49,895 bases of DNA from Gemmatales bacterium (GCA_025060195.1 JANXCQ010000002.1:186069-235963), one strand, 5' to 3'. Shown: positions 1-9,352, counted from the first letter of the stretch. Numbers and translations: made by a program. Notes: generated from the letters alone by a model not told the origin.

Positions 1-150
1 CAGCGGGGCGAAATTTTGCGGGAATCGGACACGCTGGACGGCGGCGACGTCTTACCAGGCTTCCGCGTGCCCGTCCGCGATTTATTCCGCCCCTTACAAC
101 TATTCCCGCCGACGCCCGCAACCACGACAAGCGAAGCGTTGGGCAGCTAA
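1..150 (+). CDS. C-terminal fragment of a Uma2-family (DUF820) nuclease-like protein
   Basis: The window opens inside a gene read in frame 1 that ends with TAA at 148-150, leaving 49 residues. The visible tail contains LDGGDVLPGF followed by RVPVRDLF. This resembles the usual end of Uma2-family proteins (restriction-endonuclease-like fold, very common in planctomycetes and cyanobacteria), where a 'GxVLPGFxxPxxxLF' strand-helix closes the domain. The catalytic PD-(D/E)xK part lies outside the window, so activity cannot be judged. The family call rests on this short tail only. Confidence 0.6.
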   Translation, partial: QRGEILRESDTLDGGDVLPGFRVPVRDLFRPLQLFPPTPATTTSEALGS

Positions 151-559
151 CTTGTCATTCGGCTCCCACGTGAACCGCCGGTTGGGCGACTACCTGTTGT
201 GCACGGCTTACTTTTCCAATGAAGCCTAGCAGTTTTTCTTGCGACTGATAGGCCATCGGTTTGTATTTTCTAAATCTTGGGAAGTTATTGCCGCGGAAAA
301 CGCAATAATGTTGTCGAGACCGTGGTTTTTTTCAACGAAAGGCAGCAACAATTGTCTGGTTGGCGGCATTGTTTTTGCGAACCGTTTTTATTACCAATTG
401 ACGTTTGCCTTTCACGGCGTAGAACATTGCGAGCCAGGCTCGTGTAGGCTCTTAGTGCCGCTTGTACAAAATCCGTAACCGAGCGGCCCCTCTTAGCTGA
501 CGATTCGACTCATCCGAAGTGGCAAATCGCTCCCAAAAGCACAACCTAGGGAGGAAGAT
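151..559. other. Intergenic region upstream of the Rieske gene, no gene recognised
   Basis: This stretch of about 400 bases separates the Uma2-like tail from the respiratory cluster. A 79-codon reading frame at 239-478 has no recognisable protein character and no convincing ribosome binding site. The middle part is visibly AT-richer than the flanking genes and holds a possible promoter near 398-425. I see no RNA gene or repeat. Confidence 0.5.
398..425 (+). promoter_or_regulatory. Possible sigma70-type promoter for the respiratory cluster
   Basis: TTGACG at 398-403 is followed after 16 bases by TAGAAC at 420-425, five and four matches to the -35 and -10 consensus respectively. It lies about 135 bases before the Rieske start and is the best match I found in this AT-richer gap. 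The -10 element is weak and planctomycete promoters are poorly defined, so this is only a candidate. Confidence 0.3.
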
Positions 560-1126
560 ATGAGCCAAGCTGCCTCGCCGAGCGCCTCAGCGACCCCGCA
601 AAAACCTGCGGCTCCTGCGGCGAAACCGACACGGCGCTGGTTCATTTTGAGTTGGTTCCAAGCGGCGTGGTTGGCCTTCACCGCCACGATGACGGCGTGG
701 TTTTTGTGGACGTTGCGCTTCCTGTTTCCCAATGCCTCGATGGAGCCACCTATGACCTTCAAGGCGGGTTATCCGGACCAATACGAGGATGACAAGGTCG
801 TGGAACGCTACAAGGAAGAATACGGCGTTTGGATCGTGCGGCTACGGACGCCGAAGGGGGTCGAGATTTTCGCCCTCAGTACGGTTTGCACGCATCTAGG
901 ATGCACGCCCAACTGGCTCGAAAATGAACAGAAATTCAAATGCCCGTGCCATGGTAGTGGTTTCATGAAAGACGGCACCAACTTCGAGGGGCCAGCACCT
1001 CGGCCATTGGAACGCTATCGGATCGTCTTGGCCGACGATGGGCAAATCCTGGTGGACAAGAGTCGAAAATTCCAGAAAGAACTCGGCCAGTGGGACGACC
1101 CCGAAGCTGCCATTCGCTTCTCGTAA
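560..1126 (+). CDS. qcrA: Rieske [2Fe-2S] protein of a cytochrome bc/b6f-type complex
   Basis: A 188-residue membrane-anchored Rieske protein that would take electrons from quinol at the Qo site and pass them to a c-type cytochrome or copper protein. An alanine/proline-rich N-terminus is followed by a twin-arginine and one membrane segment (about residues 25-55), as in uncleaved Rieske anchors. The cluster-binding boxes are intact. Box I is CTHLGC (C110, H112, C115) and box II is CPCHGS (C128, C130, H131). C110, H112, C128 and H131 ligate the cluster, and C115/C130 form the usual disulfide. The start is supported by GGGAGGAAG a few bases upstream. It heads a same-strand run with two cytochrome b genes and a multiheme cytochrome. 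Confidence 0.95.
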   Translation: MSQAASPSASATPQKPAAPAAKPTRRWFILSWFQAAWLAFTATMTAWFLWTLRFLFPNASMEPPMTFKAGYPDQYEDDKVVERYKEEYGVWIVRLRTPKGVEIFALSTVCTHLGCTPNWLENEQKFKCPCHGSGFMKDGTNFEGPAPRPLERYRIVLADDGQILVDKSRKFQKELGQWDDPEAAIRFS

Positions 1127-1168
1127 TTCGCCGCGACCGACTGAGCTGCACTGTACACAGGAGAAGGC

Positions 1169-1939
1169 ATGGCTATCGGCGAATATATCCGCAATACGCA
1201 GATTTGGAAAAGCATCTTTCGTCATCCCGCGCCCCGGGATCGGCGTAACCGTGTCGTCGTCATCTTGACCAATTTTTTCCTGCACCTGCATCCCGTCTCG
1301 ATCCGCAAACAGGGTATCGCGCTGAGCTATACGTGGTGCATGGGGGGGATCACGTTTTTCCTATTTCTGGTCGAAACGGTGACGGGCGTGTTGCTCATGT
1401 TCTACTACCGTCCGACCTTGGAGCATGCCTATAACGACATCGTGTCGTTGGGCCAAGTGGTTACGTTAGGCGTGCTGCGGGAGATGCATCGCTGGGGCGC
1501 GCACGCTATGGTGATTACGATCTGGTTGCATATGTACCGGGTTTTCCTCACCGGCAGTTATAAGCCGCCGCGGGAATTCAACTGGGTCGTGGGAGTAATT
1601 TTGCTCGTCCTGACTTTATTGCTGAGCTTCACGGGGTACTTGCTACCCTGGGATCAACTGGCGATTTGGGCGATCACGGTCGGTAGCAACATGGCTCGAG
1701 CCACCCCGTTCTTGGGGCACGAAGGGCCTGGCGCGAAGCTCCTCTACGTTGGTACTTACCTGATCCATTCCGGCAGCGACGCGCGCTACTTGCTCCTGGG
1801 ACAGCGCTTTGTCGGCGAGATGACGCTGTTACGTTTCTACGTGTTGCACTGCATTGCGTTTCCGCTGGTCGTGGCCACGCTGATTGCGATTCACTTCTGG
1901 CGTGTCCGCAAGGATGGCGGAATCAGTGGCCCGTTATGA
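1169..1939 (+). CDS. qcrB: Cytochrome b N-terminal half (b6-like), quinol oxidoreductase subunit
   Basis: A 256-residue integral membrane protein matching the four-helix, heme-carrying N-terminal half of cytochrome b. The di-heme ligands are H107/H121 in one helix and H227/H242 in another, spaced 14 and 15 residues. That is the b6 type of spacing (bc1 cytochrome b usually has 14/14). Recognisable b6-like stretches include [18 protein letters not shown], and GYLLPWDQ after the second helix. The region between the two ligand helices (120 residues apart) is about 20 residues longer than in plant b6, because of an extra loop around residues 183-215. The gene starts after CAGGAGAAGGC and lies 42 bases behind the Rieske gene, so it is probably co-transcribed. 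Confidence 0.93.
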   Translation: MAIGEYIRNTQIWKSIFRHPAPRDRRNRVVVILTNFFLHLHPVSIRKQGIALSYTWCMGGITFFLFLVETVTGVLLMFYYRPTLEHAYNDIVSLGQVVTLGVLREMHRWGAHAMVITIWLHMYRVFLTGSYKPPREFNWVVGVILLVLTLLLSFTGYLLPWDQLAIWAITVGSNMARATPFLGHEGPGAKLLYVGTYLIHSGSDARYLLLGQRFVGEMTLLRFYVLHCIAFPLVVATLIAIHFWRVRKDGGISGPL

Positions 1940-2061
1940 TTCACCACGCGGGACAAATTGCGCTCTATTCCCATCCCTTGCGTCAATGGGTGCACGTCAC
2001 TTTTGGCAAAGCTGAACCCTGATGCCGCGTCTTGAGCGGAAGTCATCGAGGATTGTAAGCC

Positions 2062-3690
2062 ATGCTGCTAGCTGCGATGGCGCATACGGGTCCTGACATT
2101 ACCCCAGCCGTACAGACTGGGCTGGGCTGGTTTTACGCCATCCTGGCCATATGCAATGCGGGATTTGCCTGGTATTGGCAGCGGCACTTGAGAACCCGCC
2201 CGGCCGTATCTTCGGAGGGAAATAACGTCTCTGCATTGGAGGGTGGGCAACGGCGTGCCGCGGAGTGGTCAGCGCGAGTCTGGTTCGGGGTGGCCGCGTT
2301 GGCTGCGGTGCTGGCGATCTTGTATTTCCTGGGACTTGGCCCGGTGTTGCCTCTGTGGATTCGCAATACGGTGGATACGGGATTACAACGTGGGTTGGAA
2401 ACGCTGGGTATCCTGGGCGGGGCCAATTTCGCCATGCGTTTGCCTTTCTTGGTGCTTTATTGGGCAGCGGTACTGGCCCTGATCGTGGATGCCGTGATGG
2501 TGGCCGCAGGGGGTCAGGCACGGCAGAGGGCCGACGCAGTGTTCGGTAAAGTTCTGCTGGGCTGGGACGCGTTGCGACGTCTGACAGCGTGGCTGCTCAT
2601 CGTCAGCGGCACGTCGCTTATTCTGGACGGTCTGGGGCCCGTCAATTATTTCTTCCTCTCGGTGGCCGTGTTTGCTTCGTTTTATTTGTGGCGTAAGGTG
2701 CTGACCCGCATCAACGTGGGCTGGTCGCTGCTCATGATTTCACTGTTCCTGGGCGGTTTGGGCATGACCGACTACGACTTCCGTCAGATCATCATCAAGC
2801 CTGACAACGTGCCCATTGTCGGGATGGTGTATCTGGTGGCATTTTTCAGTTGGTTCGCGTTGCGCCGGGCGGTGATCAACGATGAGCGTATCGCGCAGGG
2901 TCTGCCCACCTTGGAGAAAGAGGAGGAAGAAAAAGTCCTGGTTTGGCCTGACCTGGTGTACACGGAACTCATCTGCATGGTGCTTGTCACGGTGGTGCTG
3001 ATCATCTGGTCGGTGGGATTGCCGGCACCGTTGGAGCAACCCGCGGCCAGTGCGAAAACCCCGAATCCATCGAAAGCGCCATGGTATTTCCTTGGATTGC
3101 AGGAGATGCTGGTGTATTACGATCCCTGGTTGGCGGGCGTGGTGTTTCCGTCTTTGATTATCTTCGGCCTGATGGCCATCCCGTACATCGATTTCAACCA
3201 AAAAGGCAACGGTTATTACACTTTTGCCGAGAGACCGTTTGCCATCGTAACCTTTGGCTTCGGCTTCATCGTCTTGTGGGTCACGCTGATTTTCTTGGGC
3301 ACGTTCCTGCGCGGCCCGAACTGGAACTTCTTCGGCCCATTTGAGACGTGGACGAAAAGTAAGCTCGTGCCGCTCAACAACGTGGACTTGTCTGAATACT
3401 TCTGGGTGCGGATGCTCAACGTCGTTTGGCCTTCGCCCGCCAGTGGCGGAGTCATTCTGATGCGCGAGTTGCCGGGCATTGTGTTGGTACTTCTCTACTT
3501 CCTGGTGCTGCCGCCCCTTCTGGCCAAGACGATTTTCCGATCCCTTTTCATCCGCATGGGGTTCGCCCGCTACTTCGTGATGGTGAACCTGCTCCTGGTG
3601 ATGGCGGCTCTTCCGATCAAGATGATCCTCCGCTGGGCTTTCAACCTCAAGTACATCATCGGTATTCCTGAATACTTCTTCAACATCTAA
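2062..3690 (+). CDS. Cytochrome b C-terminal half (subunit IV-like) with long extra N-terminal membrane domain
   Basis: A 542-residue polytopic protein. Residues about 290-542 match the C-terminal (subunit IV) part of cytochrome b, with TPNPSKAPWYFLGLQEM at the Qo-site ef-loop followed by further hydrophobic helices. The PEWY motif reads APWY (residues 339-342), so the usual Glu is Pro. Residues 1-290 are additional: roughly seven hydrophobic segments separated by short charged loops, with no heme-ligand histidine pair that I can identify, so it is not a second b6 module. Subunit IV proteins are normally about 160 residues. A lysine/glutamate-rich linker (about 283-291) joins the two parts. 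The start is supported by GAGGA 10 bases upstream. Likely partner of the preceding b6-like subunit; the role of the N-terminal domain is unknown. Confidence 0.85.
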   Translation: MLLAAMAHTGPDITPAVQTGLGWFYAILAICNAGFAWYWQRHLRTRPAVSSEGNNVSALEGGQRRAAEWSARVWFGVAALAAVLAILYFLGLGPVLPLWIRNTVDTGLQRGLETLGILGGANFAMRLPFLVLYWAAVLALIVDAVMVAAGGQARQRADAVFGKVLLGWDALRRLTAWLLIVSGTSLILDGLGPVNYFFLSVAVFASFYLWRKVLTRINVGWSLLMISLFLGGLGMTDYDFRQIIIKPDNVPIVGMVYLVAFFSWFALRRAVINDERIAQGLPTLEKEEEEKVLVWPDLVYTELICMVLVTVVLIIWSVGLPAPLEQPAASAKTPNPSKAPWYFLGLQEMLVYYDPWLAGVVFPSLIIFGLMAIPYIDFNQKGNGYYTFAERPFAIVTFGFGFIVLWVTLIFLGTFLRGPNWNFFGPFETWTKSKLVPLNNVDLSEYFWVRMLNVVWPSPASGGVILMRELPGIVLVLLYFLVLPPLLAKTIFRSLFIRMGFARYFVMVNLLLVMAALPIKMILRWAFNLKYIIGIPEYFFNI

Positions 3691-3814
3691 CGGAGCCAGT
3701 ATCTGGCGGAGTGAGCGACACCTTCGGTCGCACCGAGACTGAAGCGCGGACTCCGCAAGAAACAAGAACCTCGAGAGCTTAGCATCAAGCTAGGCTATCT
3801 GGGGATAACCATCC

Positions 3815-6800
3815 ATGGCCGCAATTGATCAAACTTACCGCGACCAACGGAAGCTGGATCGCATCTTTGGTGTATCCTGTGTAGCCCTGCTACTAACGAC
3901 GCTGCTGATGCTCGTTGTCGATCACCGTCGGGAGTGGAAACAGTGGCAACGGCTCAGCCGTCAGGTCGAAGTTGAGTTACTGCAACAACAAGCCGATGCC
4001 GACTTGGCCCGCAATAAGGAGGAATACAGCCGACTCAAAGACCAGTTTATCGAGGCAGTGAAGCAGTTTCATGGGGCAACGATAGATGCCAATCTGCCGC
4101 CACAGGAATTTCTCGCCCAAGCGCGGCAAATAGTGAATACCGCTGAGAATAGTGCCATTCGCGAAATTCGTCAGCGGCTCGAGCGGGAAGGCGTACGGGA
4201 AGCGGCCTTTCGCCTGCGGATTCGCATCAACGAGCAAAAGGCCGTCCGCGATTCCCTGATCAGCCAACGGGATGCCGCTTATGCGCAAGGCCTGCCCAGC
4301 GGTGTGGTTCAGGAGCTGGAGCAACGAGTACGCGAGAAGCAGGCCGAGATTACCAGAATGGAGGACGAACTCGATCGGTTGAATCGCCAGTTGGAGCAGG
4401 CGGAAGCGGAGATCTCCCGCCAACGCGAGCCATTGCAACGCATCTACAGCCAGCTGGACGCCAATTTACGCGAATACGATCGGCTCTTGCGCTTGCGCGA
4501 ACAACGTGCCCTGACCTTGGCCGCCCGTTTCCGTGCTTGGCCGATCATTGACGCCTTTGCTTCGCCGTTCAAGATTCGCCAGGACGTTCCCGATGGTTTG
4601 CTCATTGATTACAACTTCAAGCAGGTGCAGCGCGTCGACCGTTGTGCCAGTTGCCATACCAACATTGACCGCTTGGGTTTCGATAAGGAACGGCTAGCTT
4701 CGTTACGGCAGACGAAACTGAGCCCGAGCGAGATCGCAGTGTTGTGTAGCCATCCGCGCCTCGACCTGTTCCTGGGGTCGAATAGTCCGCACCCGGTGGA
4801 AAAATTCGGTTGCACCATTTGCCACTCAGGACAAGGCGGCTCAACTTCCTTCAACTTTGCCTACCACTTCCCCGATACGGGCAAGACCGATGGCCGGAAA
4901 CTGGAGGCTTACGCCGATAAGTATCATCGCTGGGAGAAGGAACATCATTGGCACCCCAACCTTCACCCTAATTTCCTCTGGGACTTCCCGATGATTCCCA
5001 TGCGGTTTATTGAGGCCAGTTGCCTCAAATGCCATCACGAGGTGATGGACCTGAAGCGCAGTGACGGTCGCGAGGAAGCGCCAAAATTGCTCAAAGGTTA
5101 CCGTTTGGTGCGTGAACTGGGATGCTTCGGTTGCCATGAGATCAGCGGCTACAAGGCCGGCCGACGTGTCGGCCCCGATCTCCGCTTGGAACCGTATCCG
5201 CCTCTGGAAGAATTGCTCCCCGCCGAGCGCTCGTATTTGCTCAGTACACTGAGCGAACCGCCAGGGAATTTACGCAAGGTCGGCCCCGGGTTACGCCTGA
5301 TTCACACCAAGCTCAGTCCCGATTGGGTGGAGCGCTGGATTCGTTCGCCCCGATCCTTCCGCTATGACACGCGGATGCCGCACTTTTTCGGCCAGCATAA
5401 CAATACGCCCAACGGTCTTTCCGATTATCAGCCTGACGGTGCGAGTCAGCTTCCTGATCATGAAAAAGGTTATCCTGATGCGGAAATTCGGGCGATGACG
5501 TTTTACCTGTTCTTCGAGAGCCGACGTTATGAAAATCGCTTGACTCAAGCCCAAGCCGCTGCGGCCACCGAGGGACGTTTACGGGAATTACAGAGTGTCT
5601 TGGCCGGGGTCACGAACGGTGCCGAACAATATGATCCGCAACTGCCCGAAGCACTTTCGCCCGCCGAGTTAGTTCAGCGCTTGCTTGAGAGCAGCGACCC
5701 GCAGCTATATAAACGCCTGCACAAGAAGCAGGTGCGTCCGGTCTATCTCGAGGTCGAAGAACGGTTACGCGTGCTCGAACATAGCCGCAAGCTGCTGGAA
5801 CACATGCCGTATCCACCGGGGGAAGCGGGGCACACTAAGCCATATCCGCCACCTGAATTGGCAGGTTATCAACCGAACCCCGCTCATGGCGAAAGGCTTT
5901 TCGCCTTGCGTGGTTGCTTAGCTTGCCACATGCACGATAAGCCGAGCTTACGCGTTTATAACGAAACAGGCCGGCTGCTTACGGAGAGCGACTATGGCCC
6001 CAATCTGACGCAACTGAGAGCTAAGTTCCAGGGTCAGCCCGATGCGGCAAAATGGCTTTATAACTGGCTCACCGACCCGAAAGCTTATTCGCCGCGCACT
6101 CGCATGCCCAAGCCGCAATTTCGCAGCGATCCAAATGACCCGCTGGCCGAGGCTAAAGAAAAGGCCGACATCATCGCCTGGTTGCTGAGCGATGATACAC
6201 GCCCGGCTTTGCAGGACCAATGCGCGCTGCCCTGGGAGAACGTCAAAGTCCAGGCTGAGGAAAAGGCCGTTCTGGGTTTAGTCCGCATGTATTTGGAGGG
6301 CAACAAGTCGTTAGCTCGTGCCGCGGTCGAACGAGGCCTGAAAGGCGCCTTCACTAGGGATGACCTGTTGGGCTTACGTCCCGAAGCGGACGAGTGGGCC
6401 TTGCTCAGTCCAGAAGCGATGCCCGCGCAGGCTCCGTGGAAGAATCTCGATACCTTCAGTCGACTGCTGTGGTACCTCGGTCGCAAGAGCATCGCTCGCT
6501 ACGGTTGTTATGGCTGCCATGATATCCCCGGTTTCGAGCAAGCCAAACCCATCGGCACACCGCTCAACGACTGGGGCAAGAAAGATCCCGAACAGCTTGC
6601 CTTCGAGCAAATCGCCTCTTACCTCCAAGACCATTTCCAACTCTCCCGCGGTCATAACAACGGACACGGTCATGCCGCGAAAGCACCGTCTTCGGCGCGA
6701 CACAAAGACGACCCGTTCTTCCGCTATGACCCGTTCTTCGAAGATGCCGTCTTCATGGGCCGCAGAGACGGCTTCTTGTACCAGAAACTCCGTGAGCCAC

Positions 6801-8467
6801 GCAGTTACGATTACGGCCGACTTAAGGAGCGACCCTACGAAGAACGTCTGCGAATGCCACAATTCCGTTTCAGCCTGGCCCGGCCCACGCGGGAAGAAAT
6901 GCTAGCCTTACAGAATCCTGACGACCCCGAAAATCAAAAAATCATCGAAGCATATCGGCAACGGGCCTATCGCGAAGAAGAGGAGGCCATCGAGGCGGTG
7001 ATGACGTTTATTCTCGGGCTGACGGCCGAGAACATTCCGCAGAAGTTCGTCTATCAGCCGTCCCAGGATCGCCGCAACGAAATCCGCGGCACCGAACTGC
7101 TCGAACGGCACAACTGTATTGGGTGCCACATCGTCAAGCCAGGTCGTTTCGGTTTGCGTCCGGAGGCTCTGACGTTGGATAACAAGCCGCTGCTGGAAGA
7201 TCTGCGAAGCGTTTGGACTCCCCAGCATGCCAATCTCCGCAGCGACTACCGCTTCCCCGAACACAACGCCTGGGCCACCAACCACGGGCCTGTCTATTCG
7301 GAAAACCACCCCGGTGTGGCTCATGGCCTGACCATCTGGTCGGAAGAGGTGCAGCGCGACCCGGCCACTGACGAACCCTTGCTCGAAATCGAACTGTATC
7401 AAGCATTCGCCTTCCGCCAGGGGGATGGGAGCACGATGAATATTCCCGCCGGCGAACGGCTCGTGCTGTGCCTCAGCGGCGTCAGCGAATGGACGCCTAG
7501 CTACGGGGGACAGTTCGCCGAGATTTTGGCCCGACTGTTGACGCGTCCCGAGCTGGCCGGCACGCCGCAACGGCTCAATTTGCGTAATGACCGCGGGCGG
7601 ATCCTGGCCAGTTTACCGCCGCCGTTGTTCCGCGAAGGCCAGAAAGTGCAGCCCGATTGGCTTCTGGAATTTTTGCGCCAACCGTATCCGCTGCGTCCGC
7701 CGGTGGCCACTTACCTCCGCATGCCAGTCTTCGACCTGAGTTTGGAAGAACGTCAAGCCCTGGTCAATTACTTCATTGCGGTGGATCGGTTAAGCAACCC
7801 GCAATTGGGCTTGGAATACGCTAATCCACCACCGCCGCAGCGCGACCCCGCCGAACAAATGCGCTTACGGCAACAGTATGCACGGCTGTTGCAACAGGTG
7901 CTCGAGCGACCTGTATCTGCTTCGTCGGATGTAAAAGGCTCCAGCTCTGCGACTAAGCCTGGTAGCGGGCCGTACGATTACTTCGCAGTAGGCTGGTCAT
8001 ATCTGACGAGCCGCAGTATGTGTCTCAACTGCCACAATCTCGGCCGCATCGCCACGACCAACACGAACCCTGAAAGCATGGGGCCCGATTTGGCGCTCGC
8101 GGCTTACCGTCTGCGTCCCGAATACGTCGAACGTTGGGTGGCCAATCCGAGACGTTTCCTACCTTACACGGCTATGACAGTGTATTTCCCCAATGATCCC
8201 CACTATCCGGTAATAGAAAAACAGCTGGGTGAACCGTCTTTCCAGCATACGCTCGATGCGCTGGGCCTGGGGTTGGGATATAATGCTATTCAAGAATGGT
8301 CGCTCAGCCCCTTGCAACGGGTTCGTGTGGTGCGCGATGCTCTTCTCAGCTGGGGCTTCCTCGAACCTCCACCCCTGCGCGCTGTCGAAGCCGGTCCACC
8401 CCGCACGACACTGCGCAACGTCCTGGCCGGACCTGACATGGCCACGGCACCACCCAAGCCCAAGTAA
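3815..8467 (+). CDS. Giant membrane-anchored octaheme c-type cytochrome
   Basis: A 1550-residue protein with eight CxxCH heme c attachment sites, beginning at residues 277 (CASCH), 333 (CTICH), 403 (CLKCH), 437 (CFGCH), 701 (CLACH), 898 (CYGCH), 1101 (CIGCH) and 1403 (CLNCH). The N-terminus has one hydrophobic segment (about 19-36) after a charged stretch, so it is probably an uncleaved anchor with the rest outside the cytoplasmic membrane. Residues about 40-235 are highly charged, rich in Gln/Glu/Arg, with heptad-like spacing, suggesting a long coiled-coil stalk. Several heme motifs are followed at a distance by 'RMP' (for example TRMPHF and TRMPKP), plausible distal methionine ligands as in cytochrome c folds. 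By position it is the c-type acceptor of the Rieske/cytochrome b proteins. It is far larger than cytochrome c1 or f, and I know no named family with this architecture. Confidence 0.88.
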   Translation: MAAIDQTYRDQRKLDRIFGVSCVALLLTTLLMLVVDHRREWKQWQRLSRQVEVELLQQQADADLARNKEEYSRLKDQFIEAVKQFHGATIDANLPPQEFLAQARQIVNTAENSAIREIRQRLEREGVREAAFRLRIRINEQKAVRDSLISQRDAAYAQGLPSGVVQELEQRVREKQAEITRMEDELDRLNRQLEQAEAEISRQREPLQRIYSQLDANLREYDRLLRLREQRALTLAARFRAWPIIDAFASPFKIRQDVPDGLLIDYNFKQVQRVDRCASCHTNIDRLGFDKERLASLRQTKLSPSEIAVLCSHPRLDLFLGSNSPHPVEKFGCTICHSGQGGSTSFNFAYHFPDTGKTDGRKLEAYADKYHRWEKEHHWHPNLHPNFLWDFPMIPMRFIEASCLKCHHEVMDLKRSDGREEAPKLLKGYRLVRELGCFGCHEISGYKAGRRVGPDLRLEPYPPLEELLPAERSYLLSTLSEPPGNLRKVGPGLRLIHTKLSPDWVERWIRSPRSFRYDTRMPHFFGQHNNTPNGLSDYQPDGASQLPDHEKGYPDAEIRAMTFYLFFESRRYENRLTQAQAAAATEGRLRELQSVLAGVTNGAEQYDPQLPEALSPAELVQRLLESSDPQLYKRLHKKQVRPVYLEVEERLRVLEHSRKLLEHMPYPPGEAGHTKPYPPPELAGYQPNPAHGERLFALRGCLACHMHDKPSLRVYNETGRLLTESDYGPNLTQLRAKFQGQPDAAKWLYNWLTDPKAYSPRTRMPKPQFRSDPNDPLAEAKEKADIIAWLLSDDTRPALQDQCALPWENVKVQAEEKAVLGLVRMYLEGNKSLARAAVERGLKGAFTRDDLLGLRPEADEWALLSPEAMPAQAPWKNLDTFSRLLWYLGRKSIARYGCYGCHDIPGFEQAKPIGTPLNDWGKKDPEQLAFEQIASYLQDHFQLSRGHNNGHGHAAKAPSSARHKDDPFFRYDPFFEDAVFMGRRDGFLYQKLREPRSYDYGRLKERPYEERLRMPQFRFSLARPTREEMLALQNPDDPENQKIIEAYRQRAYREEEEAIEAVMTFILGLTAENIPQKFVYQPSQDRRNEIRGTELLERHNCIGCHIVKPGRFGLRPEALTLDNKPLLEDLRSVWTPQHANLRSDYRFPEHNAWATNHGPVYSENHPGVAHGLTIWSEEVQRDPATDEPLLEIELYQAFAFRQGDGSTMNIPAGERLVLCLSGVSEWTPSYGGQFAEILARLLTRPELAGTPQRLNLRNDRGRILASLPPPLFREGQKVQPDWLLEFLRQPYPLRPPVATYLRMPVFDLSLEERQALVNYFIAVDRLSNPQLGLEYANPPPPQRDPAEQMRLRQQYARLLQQVLERPVSASSDVKGSSSATKPGSGPYDYFAVGWSYLTSRSMCLNCHNLGRIATTNTNPESMGPDLALAAYRLRPEYVERWVANPRRFLPYTAMTVYFPNDPHYPVIEKQLGEPSFQHTLDALGLGLGYNAIQEWSLSPLQRVRVVRDALLSWGFLEPPPLRAVEAGPPRTTLRNVLAGPDMATAPPKPK

Positions 8468-8504
8468 ACTCACCACCACGCCAAGCAGCTCAGGAGATAC
8501 CCAT

Positions 8505-9302
8505 ATGCGTACCTCTCCGACCCGGCGATTTGCGATGAGCTTGGCCGCGATAACCACGGCCTGGTTCTTCGTTAGTGCCTGCCAACAGATCCGCATCTTG
8601 TACGCGGCGTTACAGGAGGGTTGGGGCACCATTACTGGGCAAGTCGTGTACGGAGGTGATCCGTTGCCCGAACGGAAACCTATACCAGATGTCAAGGAAC
8701 CCGCCTGTTTGGAGAAAGGCCCCATCCTCACGGAAGTCTGGGTGGTGGACCCCAAAACGCGGGGTGTACAGTGGGCAGTCGTCTTCCTGAAGCCCGCCAA
8801 AGGACAGACGCTGCCTATTCACCCCAGCTTGCAGAAGCCACTCAATGAATTTGTTACCATTGACCATCCCACCTGTGCCTTTTATCCGCATATTGTCACC
8901 ATGCGGGTCGGCCAGAAGCTCCTGGCGTTGAATCCCATGTCCATTGCGCACAATGTGGTCATCACGGGGTTCCGTAATAATTTCAATATCCAGATTCCGC
9001 CAGGAGGCAAACACGTCTTTGATTTGCAACCGGAAACTTACCGCGCCTTGCCGGTACGCTGCGGCGCCCATCCTTGGATGAGCGGTTACCTGTGGATGTT
9101 CGACCACCCATATTTCGCCGTTACGGATGAAACCGGCCGGTTTACCATCAAGAACGCACCCGCGGGCACCTGGAATCTCGTCGTCTGGCATGAAGCCATC
9201 GGTTACCTCGGCGGTGCGGCCGGTCGCGACGGTAAACCGATTGACATCAAGGCCAACGAGACCACCGACCTCGGCAAAATCGAACTCAAACCCACTCAAT
9301 AA
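8505..9302 (+). CDS. Cupredoxin-like lipoprotein with type-1 copper-site residues (copy 1)
   Basis: A 265-residue predicted lipoprotein. The start at 8505 is preferred over upstream in-frame starts because CAGGAGAT sits just before it and because a signal peptide with lipobox VSAC (Cys26) follows. The central part looks like a cupredoxin fold: IAHNVV (H149) resembles the first copper ligand of plastocyanin-type proteins, and RCGAHPWM supplies C186, H189 and M192. After this comes a carboxypeptidase-regulatory-like beta domain (HPYFAVTDETGRF ... APAGTW ... VVWHE, about 200-262). It sits 37 bases behind the octaheme gene, so it may be a periplasmic electron acceptor or an extra subunit of the complex. 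Copper binding is inferred from residue spacing only. Confidence 0.75.
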   Translation: MRTSPTRRFAMSLAAITTAWFFVSACQQIRILYAALQEGWGTITGQVVYGGDPLPERKPIPDVKEPACLEKGPILTEVWVVDPKTRGVQWAVVFLKPAKGQTLPIHPSLQKPLNEFVTIDHPTCAFYPHIVTMRVGQKLLALNPMSIAHNVVITGFRNNFNIQIPPGGKHVFDLQPETYRALPVRCGAHPWMSGYLWMFDHPYFAVTDETGRFTIKNAPAGTWNLVVWHEAIGYLGGAAGRDGKPIDIKANETTDLGKIELKPTQ

Positions 9303-9352
9303 GAACAACCAGCCTGAATAAAAGCGCCTCTAACTCAAGGAGCTGACTAATC

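Noticed and set aside
239..478. 79-codon frame in the gap before the Rieske gene
   Set aside because: No ribosome binding site, no recognisable protein pattern, AT-rich intergenic composition.
2740..3765. 341-codon minus-strand reading frame opposite the cytochrome b gene
   Set aside because: It is a histidine/arginine/glutamine-rich mirror of a convincing membrane protein gene, without its own ribosome binding site or family motifs.
3700..3770. Short GCGAC/GTCGC stem-loop between the cytochrome b and octaheme genes
   Set aside because: Only five base pairs with no U-tract, and placed within what appears to be one operon; probably not a terminator.
6908..7570. 220-codon minus-strand frame inside the octaheme cytochrome gene
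   Set aside because: It lies antisense to the region holding heme motif 7, and its composition is that of a shadow frame.
8610..9308. 232-codon minus-strand frame opposite the first cupredoxin-like gene
   Set aside because: The plus-strand gene has a signal peptide, lipobox and copper-site residues; the opposite frame has none.
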